Position numbers and translations under genes: made by a program. A model generated the notes under the pieces. It ran no database searches. It saw only the letters and a program-made list of their open reading frames with translations, and had not been told where the DNA came from. 64,000 nucleotides of DNA, from assembly GCF_004770155.1 (NCBI RefSeq), contig NZ_RQFA01000046.1, positions 124,001 to 188,000 of the forward strand. The letters are read 5' to 3'. This stretch comes from Leptospira gomenensis (GTDB taxonomy: Bacteria > Spirochaetota > Leptospiria > Leptospirales > Leptospiraceae). Shown here in pieces: positions 1 through 14,213 of the stretch. Each line of letters opens with the position of its first letter. Within the stretch, counting starts at the first letter, position 1.

Positions 1-18
1 AGAAAAAGGAATTTAAAA

Positions 19-231
19 ATGAACATTTTCAATTATATCATTCCGCATATCGTCGGCTTTATACTGATCGCGATCGGTTGGTACGTAAGCATCTTGAACG
101 TTGGACTGACCCGATTTACGGAAAACGTTTTGATCAGCAAATGGACGGTCGGTGGTTTGATTTTGATTCTGATCGGCGCATATCTTCCTGAAATTTGGAT
201 CGGCACGATAAAACTTTTTAAGAAGGATTAG
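19..231 (+). CDS. Small two-helix membrane protein, unknown function
   Basis: A 70-residue protein with two hydrophobic stretches, roughly residues 5-25 and 43-63, separated by a short polar loop with a lysine, and ending in a basic tail (KLFKKD). This predicts two membrane helices with both ends on the same side. The ATG lies 8 bases after an AAGGA ribosome-binding site. No recognisable family motif is visible. It stands alone, followed by about 400 bases without a gene, and its upstream partner, if any, is outside the window. The hydrophobic pattern and good RBS make it likely real. Confidence 0.7.
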   Translation: MNIFNYIIPHIVGFILIAIGWYVSILNVGLTRFTENVLISKWTVGGLILILIGAYLPEIWIGTIKLFKKD

Positions 232-633
232 CCGAGACGGCCGATCGTCTTTTGCCGTTTTGTAGGATCTCCTACCCGGTCGAAACTTGTCGGCGTGGTT
301 CCTTGTCGGCGCGGCGCCCGTCTCCCTACGATTCCTTTTTTTCGAATCGAATGCGACGCGGTGAAACGTAGATTTCCGCCTTGGTCACCGTGGACTCAAA
401 AGAAGGTGCACCCAAGTCGGATCGAAACATTTCCTCATTCTTTGTTTTCCCGATCATTTGGGGGAGTTCGTAGGAGTTCTTCTTAGGAGTTCCCACAAAA
501 TTCCCCACCCAAGAAGATTTTTCTTGTACTTTTTCCCCCCTTTGTCATTCTCCGTTTGCAGGCTTCCAAAAAGATCTTTACGGGATTTTTCTTTGGACCA
601 GAATGCGACATAATATAATTATAAGAGCTAAAG
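232..633. other. Intergenic region with three GAGTTC repeat copies
   Basis: About 400 bases without a convincing gene. Positions 461-506 carry three closely spaced copies of a short motif (GGGGAGTTCG, TAGGAGTTCT, TAGGAGTTCCCACA) that recurs elsewhere in the window between genes. Open frames of about 60 codons exist on both strands but overlap each other and have no RBS or family signature. Confidence 0.5.
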
Positions 634-1743
<1,110 letters not shown>

Positions 1744-2265
1744 CACGGAACTCCCGCGCGTAGCAAGGCGGTTCGAACGAAAAAAAATCGGATCTCTCGG
1801 CTGTGACGTATTTCCGATTTCTCCGACAAACGCAGCGTAAAATCGCACAACGTGCGATCCAATCGGGTTCAGCTTGGGGGAAGGAAGAGGATCCGTCCGC
1901 GTCCGAATGGCAAACATCGCGCCCAACCTTTGTCCACCAAAGCCTGACCGAAACTTTCAGCGATGTTCCAGCGGCAAAAACGGAATTCTTCCGAAAACAT
2001 TCGGGGGAGTTCCCACACAATTTTGTTTCACAAACAGTTTCCGTCGGCTACGGAAGCGGAGCCGTGGAGTTCCAACGTCTTCTCAGCTTGTAAAAACGAA
2101 TCCACACTCCCGGACCAAGACGATTCGCCCTGGATCGCAAACTTTTCCAATCAAGTTCTATTTTTTTGCGACTTTGACAACAATACCCAGGTCACATTTT
2201 CCCTTTTTTCAATACTTTCTTTTTTCAAACCATTCACCAGTTTGAACTTAAAACAATTCATTCTA
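1744..2265. other. Intergenic region with scattered GGAACTC/GAGTTCC copies
   Basis: No gene supported. Copies of the short repeat lie at 1747-1758 (GGAACTCCCGCG), 2003-2020 (GGGAGTTCCCACACAA within it) and 2064-2077 (GTGGAGTTCCAACG). Several overlapping open frames near 1800-2100 have arginine/serine-rich, non-protein-like compositions and look like chance. Confidence 0.5.
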
Positions 2266-2293
2266 TAATCAGAAATTCTAAAATTTCTGATTA
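2266..2293. promoter_or_regulatory. Perfect 12-bp inverted repeat upstream of the RND pump
   Basis: TAATCAGAAATT and its exact complement flank a 4-base centre (CTAA). The element lies 68 bases before the pump start. A second, smaller perfect repeat (GTATCT-GGT-AGATAC) lies at 2333-2347, just before the GAGG ribosome-binding site. The position suggests operators for a repressor of the pump, but the larger element could also be an RNA hairpin. Confidence 0.5.
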
Positions 2294-2360
2294 CGAGATC
2301 TGATATTGATTTCTTTTTTCCGACCGAAACCGGTATCTGGTAGATACACTGAGGTAATTC

Positions 2361-5693
<3,333 letters not shown>

Positions 5694-5702
5694 AATCGAT
5701 TC

Positions 5703-5738
5703 AAAGGGAAGGTTCGCGTAAAACGCGCCTTCCCTTTT
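5703..5738 (+). terminator. Rho-independent terminator after the RND gene
   Basis: AAAGGGAAGG at 5703-5712 pairs with CCTTCCCTTT at 5728-5737. An inner CGCG/CGCG extends the stem around a TAAAA loop, and T residues complete the 3' arm. Confidence 0.85.
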
Positions 5739-6047
5739 CATTCTCGTAAAACGACGGCGCCTTATTAAAATCCGAAACACGATCCCGCGAGCCGAATAAA
5801 ATCGGAAAAGTCTTACACAAAGAAGTAAATTAAGTCTAAACCGGAACAAAAGGTTTAGGAAAGAAAAACGGGCGATCTTCTAAAACACAACCGCCTTACA
5901 AAGGCAATGTCAAGTATGACAAAGCAACAGCGCATTATGTTATTTGGGAGTTCACAAACGACGCCGAAAATAAAATCATAAACGTACCCGAAAAGAAAGA
6001 ACGCTTATTCGTCCAATGAACCATACTCCTCTTAAAGGAAACTGCCT
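5739..6047. other. Intergenic region before the sensor kinase
   Basis: AT-rich DNA with no supported gene. One partial copy of the dispersed motif (TGGGAGTTCACAAAC) lies at 5944-5958. AAAGGA at 6034-6039 is the RBS for the following TTG start. Confidence 0.4.
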
Positions 6048-7553
6048 TTGTATTCAAAGAACGAAATCGTATTCGGCAACGTATTCACTCCCGAATCCTC
6101 GGAAGTGTTGGATCATCTTCCTCTACTTATAACTAAATTCCTTCCCGACACGACGCTTACCTACATAAACGAAACCTGTTGTAAAACTTTCGGAAAAACC
6201 AAACAAGAGTTATACGCCGTTCAATGGATCGGATTTCTTCCCGAAGAAGCCGGACGTAAAATCACCGAAGCCTTGAGAAGCGTAAAAAATTCCCTACAAG
6301 CCGAAACCCATTCCTACTGGATCAGAAACATCTCCGGTGAAAGGATGTTCGTCCAATGGAAGATCTATCCGATCGTGGATAAGGAAAACCGATTCCAAGG
6401 ATATCTGGGAATCGGAAACGACAAAACGAGGGAATCACACGCGGAAACGGAAATACGCAACAAGGACAACCTGATCGAAAAAATGTTGAGTACGATAGAC
6501 GACGTACTGTGGTCCGTTGACGCGAAAACGAACGAGACATTGTACGTCAGCCGGGCTGCGAAAAAGATATACGGATTGGAATCCGACGCCTTTTATAAAA
6601 ACAGGGAATTATGGAGAAGCGTCATCCATCCGGACGACAAACATATCGCGGATCAAAAACTCAGGGACTTGGAGGCGGGTGGAAAATATTCCGAAGTACA
6701 GTATAGGATCGTCCGTCCCGATCGGGAAACCAGAAATATCAGCGACCGATGTTGGGTCGTCGAAGACGAATTCGGAAATCCGGATCGGATCGAAGGAATA
6801 GCGCGCGATATAACGATTCAAAAGGATATGGAAAAACGCGCAGCCTACGAAACCAAAAGCAAAAATCGGCTGATATCGGCCGCGGCCCACGACCTAAAGA
6901 ATCCGATCAGCGGAATTATAAGCCTCGTCGATTTCCTCAAGGATCAGGTGGAAGGGGAAAGTAATTTAGAATTATTGAATATGATGTCGAAGGCCGGAAA
7001 CAAGGCGCTTCAGATCATTCAGGACCTTTTGCAGATCGCCGAATTGGAAAACGAAAACTATCGTTTAAAACCGGAAAAGTGCGATCTGAATCTCATGGTT
7101 TCCACCGTCATCGATCACAATAAAACCGAAGCCTCTCAGAAAGGAATCGAATTGAACGCGGATTTATATAAAGGTACGATACCGGTTAAAATCGAACTTC
7201 TGAACTTCCAAAGGGTATTGGAGAATCTGATCTCCAACTCTCTCAAATTCACGAAACAGGGAGGAAGCATCGTATTACGCACGTTCGTCGATGGAACGAA
7301 AGCGATGATCGAAGTGGAGGACGACGGAATCGGAATCCCCGCTGGGTTACAATCCTCCGTATTCGACCAATTCACACGAGCGAAACGACAAGGGCTCAAC
7401 GGAGAACAAGCCACCGGACTGGGAATGTCCATAGCAAAAGTCATCGTAGAACTTCACAAAGGAAAAATAGGAATTCAAAGTGAAGAAGGCAAAGGAACCA
7501 AATGTATCATAGAGATACCGATGGACGTTCCGCACGAAACAAAAACAGAATGA
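6048..7553 (+). CDS. PAS-domain sensor histidine kinase
   Basis: Cytoplasmic sensor kinase of 501 residues with no membrane helix. It contains two PAS domains (about residues 15-125 and 140-265, the second ending in a PAC-like segment GIARDITIQKDMEK), a HisKA dimerisation domain with the phospho-accepting His281 in AAHDLKNPISG, and an HATPase domain with the N box (NLISNSLKFT), G1 box (EVEDDGIGIP) and G2 box (GEQATGLGMSIAK). It starts at TTG 8 bases after AAAGGA. No response regulator is adjacent, so it is an orphan kinase. The signal sensed by the PAS domains is unknown. Confidence 0.92.
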   Translation: MYSKNEIVFGNVFTPESSEVLDHLPLLITKFLPDTTLTYINETCCKTFGKTKQELYAVQWIGFLPEEAGRKITEALRSVKNSLQAETHSYWIRNISGERMFVQWKIYPIVDKENRFQGYLGIGNDKTRESHAETEIRNKDNLIEKMLSTIDDVLWSVDAKTNETLYVSRAAKKIYGLESDAFYKNRELWRSVIHPDDKHIADQKLRDLEAGGKYSEVQYRIVRPDRETRNISDRCWVVEDEFGNPDRIEGIARDITIQKDMEKRAAYETKSKNRLISAAAHDLKNPISGIISLVDFLKDQVEGESNLELLNMMSKAGNKALQIIQDLLQIAELENENYRLKPEKCDLNLMVSTVIDHNKTEASQKGIELNADLYKGTIPVKIELLNFQRVLENLISNSLKFTKQGGSIVLRTFVDGTKAMIEVEDDGIGIPAGLQSSVFDQFTRAKRQGLNGEQATGLGMSIAKVIVELHKGKIGIQSEEGKGTKCIIEIPMDVPHETKTE

Positions 7554-7699
7554 ACGTTCTTTCTCTTTAGTTAAATTTTCAAACTAATTAATCGATCAAG
7601 TTCGAAAAAAAAGTTTGATGCAAAACTATCAAAACTCGACGTTGGAAAAGAATCACATCGATCGAAACAAATACACGATAAAAAGATAGGGGATAAAAC

Positions 7700-8500
7700 A
7701 TGAAACTCGCGAAAGAAATCATCACGAATAAAGATTCGAAAGTTGGCGTACTCAAACTCGTTGCGGAAGGACCGATGACTTTGACGTTGCCGTTGATAAA
7801 AGAAATGGATTCGATCTTAAAAGAGTTCACGCTCGATCAAGACGTACGCGGAGGAATCGTCTCCGGACCCGAAGGCGATTTTTGTGTGGGGCTGGATCCG
7901 GACGCGATCTTAAACGCGGACGAAAACGGCATCGCGGAAATCATGGGAGGAATTTTCAACATGTTCAGTTCCTTACTATCGTTTCCGAAACCGCTCGTCG
8001 CCGAAGTGGGAGGAAACGCGATCGGAGGAGGAGCGATCATCGCGTATTGCTGCGACTATCGTTTTATGTTGGACGGAAAAGGAAGAATCGGATTTGCGGA
8101 ACCGCTGGTCGGCCTTCCTTTGACCAAGTCCCTGATACTGCGTATGAGACAAACGATGTTGCCCACTGCGGTAACCGAAGCCGCACTGGAAGGCGCATTG
8201 TATAAACCCGCGGAAGCCGTACAAAACGGATTGTTAACCGAACTCGGCGCGAACCTAGACGAACTCAGAAAAAAATCCCTGAGTAGAATCAACAGCGTTA
8301 GTCGCGTTCCCGCGTCCGCAACTCTCGAAACGAAAAAAGCGCTGAACGGAGAAGCCATCGCTGCGGCCAAAGCGGCTCCCAAAGAACTCGGGGACCTGTT
8401 CAAAACACAACCGAAGATGATCTACAACTTGTTAGAGGCGATGAAAGCGAACAAGGAACGTAGACGTCCCGCATTGACCCACGAAACCAACTACGTCTAA
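7700..8500 (+). CDS. Enoyl-CoA hydratase/isomerase (crotonase) family protein
   Basis: Crotonase-fold protein of 266 residues, normal for the family. The CoA/oxyanion-hole segments are visible: SGPEGDFCVGLDPDA, and GGNAIGGGAIIAYCCDYR with its backbone oxyanion glycines. IGFAEPLVGLPL follows where hydratases carry the second catalytic Glu region. The catalytic residues are not fully canonical, so hydration of an enoyl-CoA cannot be assumed; isomerase or hydrolase activity is equally possible. The ATG follows AGGGGA by 6 bases. The gene stands alone, convergent with the following minus-strand operon. Confidence 0.85.
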   Translation: MKLAKEIITNKDSKVGVLKLVAEGPMTLTLPLIKEMDSILKEFTLDQDVRGGIVSGPEGDFCVGLDPDAILNADENGIAEIMGGIFNMFSSLLSFPKPLVAEVGGNAIGGGAIIAYCCDYRFMLDGKGRIGFAEPLVGLPLTKSLILRMRQTMLPTAVTEAALEGALYKPAEAVQNGLLTELGANLDELRKKSLSRINSVSRVPASATLETKKALNGEAIAAAKAAPKELGDLFKTQPKMIYNLLEAMKANKERRRPALTHETNYV

Positions 8501-8700
8501 GTAGGCACTCGGGGCGGCTCCCGCGCAAAAATTTTCGGAAACGTTAAACGAATTCAAAAATACGAATATACTTTCCGATACGCGCGGGACCGGGCTTGCT
8601 CCGCGCTTCGGCTAACGCCTACGGTCCCTCTACGAGGGGACCGCTTGACGCGCGCTCCGCATCCCTGCCGCGTCGAAACGGAGGATTTAAACTAAAAAGG
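8501..8700. other. GC-rich spacer between convergent genes
   Basis: About 200 bases that are clearly more GC-rich than the flanks. They include an imperfect hairpin at about 8630-8652 (CGGTCCCTC / GAGGGGACCG around TAC). It may act as a two-way terminator, but there is no T tract. No gene seen. Confidence 0.4.
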
Positions 8701-9102
8701 TCATTTTTTTCTTCTGTAAAACTTCAAACCGGACCAGATTTCCGAAACGGCGCAAACCTTAACATCCACAACTCCAAGTTTTAGTCCGATATCTCGTACG
8801 ACGTTTTCGTTCAAATCGGTCGGAACCTTCGAGGAACCTTTGGGCCAGGAAATCCAGATCATTCCTTTATCGCCGAGATGATCGACGAGTTTCGGAAAAA
8901 GTATTTCCAATCCCTTGGCCTCTTTCGTGAAAACGTGAAGATAATCCAAAGCCCCCTTTAAGGATTTAAAAACCTCCGCATCGGAAAGATGATCGTTCAG
9001 CTCCTCCGAAACGTCCTCGGGAAGGTCCTTAAAAAAAACCTTCATACCTTTTTTGATTCCCAACTTATCTCCCAACGCCTTACCGGAATAACCCGCCGCC
9101 AT
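8701..9102 (-). CDS. DUF3052-like protein
   Basis: A protein of 133 residues starting MAAGYSGKALGDKLG, a beginning typical of DUF3052 proteins, which are small and of unknown function. The mid-region LVDHLGDKGMIWISWPKGSS and the terminal DVKVCAVSEIWSGLKF are also family-like. The open frame extends 18 codons further upstream to 9156, but the ATG at 9102 has an AGGA site 7 bases before it and matches the family N-terminus, so 9102 is preferred. It is the third gene of a MarR-SRPBCC-DUF3052 operon; MarR-type control is inferred. Confidence 0.85.
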   Translation of the reverse strand: MAAGYSGKALGDKLGIKKGMKVFFKDLPEDVSEELNDHLSDAEVFKSLKGALDYLHVFTKEAKGLEILFPKLVDHLGDKGMIWISWPKGSSKVPTDLNENVVRDIGLKLGVVDVKVCAVSEIWSGLKFYRRKK

Positions 9103-9152
9103 AATCCGTCCTGATCCTTTCGATAGATATATTAAGAAAATTGAATATTTAA

Positions 9153-9653
9153 TCACGGCCCCTGAATTCTGCGATCGACCTGTTCCAAATACGCGCGAAT
9201 CGTCGCCGTATGGCCGAAAACGTATTTAGAAAAAAAACGGAATATCGGCGAAAAAACCCTACCGTTTTCCGTTATTTCGAGTTTTACTCCACCATCGACG
9301 GGAATCAATTCGAACGTCCAAGAGCCTCCGAACGGTTTGTCCTCGTCCATGATCTTGGATTCCAGCAATCGGTCCTTTTCATCCCGCACGAAAGAATACG
9401 TCGTCGTTTCCCTATTGGAATCGGTTTCCTTCCAAGAAACCGACGAAATTTCCTCGATCGATTTCAGATTCGATCTCCACGAAGGATATTCCCTCACGTT
9501 GCGGATAAGCGCGTAGACGGTTTTCGCAGGAACGGGAAACGTTTTTTCCAAGGAAGAAGTGTGTTCCACGGGAAGAACACTCCCGATTCCGTAAACGACC
9601 AAAACAAGCGCGACTACAAAACCGACTCCGTAAATTAAAATCGAATAAATCAT
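9153..9653 (-). CDS. SRPBCC-fold (polyketide cyclase/START-like) membrane-anchored protein
   Basis: The 166-residue protein begins with a hydrophobic helix (about residues 3-27) followed by an SRPBCC ligand-binding domain: TFPVPAKTVYALIRNVREYPSWRSNL is the typical start, and GGSWTFELIPVDGGVKLEITENG the typical middle strand region. Such domains bind hydrophobic ligands in a deep pocket; the ligand is unknown. The leader helix suggests anchoring in the inner membrane. It lies between a MarR regulator and a DUF3052 gene on the same strand, so the regulator may sense a related hydrophobic compound (inference). Confidence 0.85.
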   Translation of the reverse strand: MIYSILIYGVGFVVALVLVVYGIGSVLPVEHTSSLEKTFPVPAKTVYALIRNVREYPSWRSNLKSIEEISSVSWKETDSNRETTTYSFVRDEKDRLLESKIMDEDKPFGGSWTFELIPVDGGVKLEITENGRVFSPIFRFFSKYVFGHTATIRAYLEQVDRRIQGP

Positions 9654-9719
9654 AACTATATTAGAATTTCCTTTTATTTTAAAAACTGTATGTACTACGG
9701 AGCGATTCCGTGAAAAAAA

Positions 9720-10205
9720 TCATTTTCCCCTGGACCAGGATCTGGATAAACTTTTATTCTTCATTTCCAATTCCGCCGCAAACGCCAACAAACCCAGTCC
9801 TTTTACCGCAAGGACCTGCTCTTCCCGATTCAATCGTTTGAGAAGTTTTTTCACCAGAACGGGATCCAAAACCGACTTTTTGCTTTTGATTTTTTCCCCC
9901 GCTCTGGAAAGACGGATGAGCGTACCTCTTCCGTCTTTCGGATTCTTTTCCTTGATCAAATATCCGAGGACTTCCAGACGCGAAACCGTAATCGACATCG
10001 TAGAGGGAGTCACCCCCATGTGGAGCGCCAAGTCGAACAAACTGACCGGTTCGTCCCCGTCCAAATGATCCAAAACACTCGCTTGATTGGCTGTCAGAAT
10101 CCGTTTGGTTTTCGGGTCCTCGACGTGTCTCGTATGACACGCGAAAAAAATCCTAGGATAAAACTCTAAAATCTGACTCGCGAGATCCGTGTTCATTCGG
10201 GCCAA
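9720..10205 (-). CDS. MarR-family transcriptional regulator
   Basis: Winged-helix regulator of about 160 residues. RILTANQASVLDHLDGDEPVSLFDLALHMGVTPSTMSITVSRLEVLGYLIKEKNPKDGR spans the helix-turn-helix and the wing with its DGR tip, typical of MarR. The first possible start is TTG at 10205; ATG at 10196 is an equally good choice, and neither has a clear RBS. A 35-bp near-perfect palindrome lies 8 bases upstream of the TTG, which suggests autorepression of this operon (MarR, SRPBCC, DUF3052). The N-terminal CHTRHVEDPK segment contains a cysteine and histidines that could respond to metal or redox signals (inference). Confidence 0.9.
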   Translation of the reverse strand: MARMNTDLASQILEFYPRIFFACHTRHVEDPKTKRILTANQASVLDHLDGDEPVSLFDLALHMGVTPSTMSITVSRLEVLGYLIKEKNPKDGRGTLIRLSRAGEKIKSKKSVLDPVLVKKLLKRLNREEQVLAVKGLGLLAFAAELEMKNKSLSRSWSRGK

Positions 10206-10212
10206 CGATCTA

Positions 10213-10247
10213 TTAAATAGTTTGATTAGTCAAATCAAATTATTTAA
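10213..10247. promoter_or_regulatory. Palindromic operator candidate for the MarR operon
   Basis: TTTGATT (10221-10227) and AATCAAA (10233-10239) flank AGTCA. Outside them TTAAATA (10213-10219) and TATTTAA (10241-10247) are also complementary, so only one position pair (10220/10240) breaks a 15-bp half-site. The size, AT content and location immediately before the marR start fit an autoregulatory MarR operator overlapping the promoter. Confidence 0.65.
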
Positions 10248-10340
10248 ATTTGCGAAAACGTAAAGTTCGAACAAGCAGGTTGACGCGGAGCAAAACGATC
10301 GGGAGAAAAAGTCGATTAAGACGGATTCACGAACGAAGGA

Positions 10341-12662
10341 TTACTGGTGAATGTAACCCCAGCTTTCCAGAACTTTGCGGACTTCCTTACCCATCGCCGC
10401 CTCTTCCGGAGTTTCCGTTCCTCCGGCAAAGCCGGTATGGTAATACAAAAAAGGAAGATCCGAAGACGAATAACGATACGGAATCCTTCCCAAAGAAACG
10501 TAATCGGGGTCGCTCGCTAAAACGGCTTCGGCCGCGGAGGAAACGATTCCCCATTTTCCGACTCGGTATGTTTCGGTTTTCCCGTCTTTCAGGATTTGGA
10601 GCCGGAACGAAGGATTGGGATCGACCGTTTGGACTCGAAGCTCGCGATCCCCGGAGGAAGAAACATTAGAAATTCTTAAAGTTAAATTTTTGGAATCTTC
10701 TTGGATCGTTTCGAAAAGTGCATCGAGTTCGTAACGATAAATTCCTCCTTTTACGAACATTCTAATCTCCCGATCGCATAAGGAAACGCATTTGGGAAGA
10801 CGGAGAACGAATTCGTTTTTGGAAAGCCGGTTTTTACCCAGAAGCTCGCGCGCCTCCTTCAACAAAGTAGAATTTTCGAATACCAGATTTTTCGTTTCTC
10901 CCGGATCGGAACGCAGATCGTACAACTCCTCGGGCATCTTATGCGGAACCCCTTCCCTCGTCCTACGAACCGTATCGTAACCGGGATATCGACGCAGGTA
11001 TTTGTAATCCGCGGTTCGGATCGATTCGGAAAACCTACCTTCCGTATAAACGACGGATTCGGACTCCGGACCTTCCTTTCCGAAAACGGCGGAGGAATAA
11101 TCGTTTCCCTTTAACTTTTCCCGCGGAAACGGAATCCCGTTTAATCCTAGTAAGGTGGGGGCGAGGGACAAAAGGGAAACCTGGCCGGTAAATTCCGTTT
11201 TCTTAATACGCTCTCGGATCGATTCGGGAGGATGTATGATCCACGGAACACGTATCTCTTTTTCGTAATGTGTTTCCCCGTGCGCATACACGGTTTCGGT
11301 GATAAAATGGTGATGATAATAATGGGTTTTTTCCAGAAGTTCGCCGTGATCGCTCGTGATCACGATCCAAGAATCCTCGAAGAGGTTCTGCCTTTTCAGC
11401 TCTTCAAAAATCCTCCCCAAAAGCGCATCCGTATAACGGATTTCTCCGAGATACTTTCTCTGATATTCGTCCATGGATTTCCAGAGATCGGGCTCCGCGG
11501 AACTTTCCAAAGATTTCATAAAACGCTCCGGCGGACGATATCCCCAGTGCGGAGTGTTCAAGTTGAGATGCAAAAAGAAAAGGTCCTCCCGATGATCGCG
11601 GAAAAACTTCTCGGAACGCAAAACCAACTCCTCCGTGTCCAGAGTATCCTTACCCACCTGCTGAATATTATGAAATCCTAAATCAACACCGACGGACGTA
11701 TAATCCAAAAGAAAGACGTTGTTCATGATACTTTCGGTGAAATAGCCGTTTTGCCGAAAAAGATTGGGAAGAGTCTCCGGTCTTTTGGAATAGAAAATTT
11801 TTCTCTGTGAGGCCGAGGTGTAAAACCAGGCGTTCCCTAATCCGAGATTGGACGCGATTTCCGAAGTAAAAAAGGAGATCATGGACGGTTTGGTCCAATT
11901 CCCGTTCGAGAAGGTATTTTTGAAAACGATCGAATTTTCGGATAAACGATCCAAAACGGGAGTGGTCAAAACCGGGGAACCGGCCGAGGAAAGGGCGTCC
12001 TGACGCATTGCATCGACGACTATCAAAATTACATTATGTTTTTTTGTTTTAGATTTTTTGAATATAATCGGAGAGCCCAGAAAAACACCCGATCCGCGCG
12101 GAGAATTCCATCCGATCGTAAGAACGTTTTCCTTTTTGACGTCGAAGGATCCGACGGGCACGGCAAAACCGTTCCATTCTTCCTGAATACCTTCGAAACT
12201 TCGGTTGAAAATTTCGATTCCGTTCCAAGAGATACGTAGGGTGCCCGGTCCCGAAATCCCCGCCTCGTTAAACCGAAGAACACGATTCTCCGCCGCGAAA
12301 TACGAACCGTCCAATTTCAACGAACATTCCGCTCCGGAAGGTACGAACAAGGAATCCTGCGATTCGTTGATGAAAAGAGTTTCGTCCACATACAGGGTCG
12401 TTTGAACGTTTTTCCATCGTTCTTTCGAAGCCAATCCGGAATAACGACCCGGATTTTTTTTCCAGTGACTTCGAAACGTTTCGATCGATTTTTCCGTGTC
12501 GCCCGTGCACGCCAACTCCGCCGTTTTGAGCAACCTCGTAAGATCGAAGTCGATCGTATTTTTCACGGTTTCGGAATCGGAAACGAATCGGCAGGACAAA
12601 AAAAACAAGATCGGAATCAAAAGGATCTTGCCGAAGTTCGGACGTTTTCGATCGAAAAACAT
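10341..12662 (-). CDS. Sulfatase-fold (alkaline phosphatase superfamily) lipoprotein
   Basis: A 773-residue protein with a lipoprotein signal (basic start, hydrophobic core, lipobox FFLSC with Cys24). After a beta-rich N-terminal region (about 40-210) comes the sulfatase/phosphoglycerol-transferase fold: NVILIVVDAMRQDAL with metal-binding Asp, GNWTKPSMISFFTSE where the catalytic residue is Thr rather than the Cys/Ser of true sulfatases, and WIVITSDHGELL with further metal ligands. A Thr nucleophile is usual in phosphoethanolamine and phosphoglycerol transferases, so an envelope phosphotransferase or phosphodiesterase is as likely as a sulfatase. The C-terminal 170 residues are not recognised. 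It is divergent from the alpha/beta hydrolase gene. Confidence 0.88.
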   Translation of the reverse strand: MFFDRKRPNFGKILLIPILFFLSCRFVSDSETVKNTIDFDLTRLLKTAELACTGDTEKSIETFRSHWKKNPGRYSGLASKERWKNVQTTLYVDETLFINESQDSLFVPSGAECSLKLDGSYFAAENRVLRFNEAGISGPGTLRISWNGIEIFNRSFEGIQEEWNGFAVPVGSFDVKKENVLTIGWNSPRGSGVFLGSPIIFKKSKTKKHNVILIVVDAMRQDALSSAGSPVLTTPVLDRLSENSIVFKNTFSNGNWTKPSMISFFTSEIASNLGLGNAWFYTSASQRKIFYSKRPETLPNLFRQNGYFTESIMNNVFLLDYTSVGVDLGFHNIQQVGKDTLDTEELVLRSEKFFRDHREDLFFLHLNLNTPHWGYRPPERFMKSLESSAEPDLWKSMDEYQRKYLGEIRYTDALLGRIFEELKRQNLFEDSWIVITSDHGELLEKTHYYHHHFITETVYAHGETHYEKEIRVPWIIHPPESIRERIKKTEFTGQVSLLSLAPTLLGLNGIPFPREKLKGNDYSSAVFGKEGPESESVVYTEGRFSESIRTADYKYLRRYPGYDTVRRTREGVPHKMPEELYDLRSDPGETKNLVFENSTLLKEARELLGKNRLSKNEFVLRLPKCVSLCDREIRMFVKGGIYRYELDALFETIQEDSKNLTLRISNVSSSGDRELRVQTVDPNPSFRLQILKDGKTETYRVGKWGIVSSAAEAVLASDPDYVSLGRIPYRYSSSDLPFLYYHTGFAGGTETPEEAAMGKEVRKVLESWGYIHQ

Positions 12663-12767
12663 GAATCCAAAAAATCAGCAACACCGCTTGCGACAATCGA
12701 TGAATTTTTCCCGGAGGAATTTTTTTTCTCTTTCCAAAGGACGGTTCAGAGTTATAACACGTCCGCT

Positions 12768-13643
<876 letters not shown>

Positions 13644-13646
13644 CAG

Positions 13647-13669
13647 ACAGAACGTTTGTTCTGTTTTTT
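13647..13669 (+). terminator. Rho-independent terminator after the hydrolase
   Basis: ACAGAAC (13647-13653) pairs with GTTCTGT (13658-13664) around a GTTT loop, followed by a run of six T. Confidence 0.85.
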
Positions 13670-13759
13670 CCTAAAAAAATCATCGACCGGATTCTTCTCC
13701 TTTGGTATCGTTGAATCCGGTCGAAAGCCCTTCTCAAAAACAATTCTCAGGAACTTTAT

Positions 13760-14212
13760 ATGTCAGCGAAAGAAATATCCAAAGACCTGATCGGAACTAA
13801 ACTGGATCGTTACGAATTCGATGTGGAAAAAGGAAAGATCCGCGAATTCTGTCAGGCGATCGGAGAGACCAATCCGATTTACTTCGATCTCGAAGCCGCA
13901 AAAAAAGCCGGGTATGAGGACATTCCCGCGCCTCCTACGTATCCGACGGTAATTCAATTTTGGGGTTATCCAAAAATTTGGCAGGATATGGAGAACATGG
14001 GAGTTGATACTTCCAGAATTCTTCATCTTAAGGAAAAATACACGTATCTCAAACCGATTTATCCCGGTAAGGTCTTCTCACAAGGGGAATGTATCAACGT
14101 AACGGTCGGCAAAATGGATACGATGACCTTTAAGACCACGATTCAAAACGCGAAAGGCGAAGCGATTGTGGAGGCCGAAATGTCGATCTTCATCAGAAAA
14201 CCGGAGGCTTGA
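13760..14212 (+). CDS. MaoC-like hydratase subunit (FAS1-like dehydratase domain)
   Basis: A 150-residue hot-dog-fold protein of the MaoC_dehydrat_N type: [38 protein letters not shown] is the standard N-terminal domain pattern. These proteins lack the full hydratase motif and pair with a MaoC partner to hydrate enoyl-CoA or enoyl-ACP; in actinobacteria the comparable HadA/HadB pairs work in fatty-acid elongation. The partner gene starts one base after its stop codon, so the two are co-translated and probably form a heterodimer. Substrate length is unknown. Confidence 0.9.
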   Translation: MSAKEISKDLIGTKLDRYEFDVEKGKIREFCQAIGETNPIYFDLEAAKKAGYEDIPAPPTYPTVIQFWGYPKIWQDMENMGVDTSRILHLKEKYTYLKPIYPGKVFSQGECINVTVGKMDTMTFKTTIQNAKGEAIVEAEMSIFIRKPEA

Positions 14213-14213
14213 T

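Noticed and set aside
326..508. 60-codon minus-strand gene
   Set aside because: It covers the GAGTTC repeats, competes with a frame on the other strand and has no RBS.
1803..2268. Overlapping plus-strand frames between DegT and RND genes
   Set aside because: Several frames overlap each other, none has family motifs, and the stretch includes repeat copies.
8581..8690. GC-rich stretch as an attC-like site
   Set aside because: It contains CTAACGCC-like text and a hairpin, but no matched R''/R' heptamer pair with complementary inner arms.
12402..12767. N-terminal extension of the alpha/beta hydrolase
   Set aside because: The region is antisense to the sulfatase-fold gene and promoter, and reads as Arg/Phe-rich noise. 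The family N-terminus fits the ATG at 12768.
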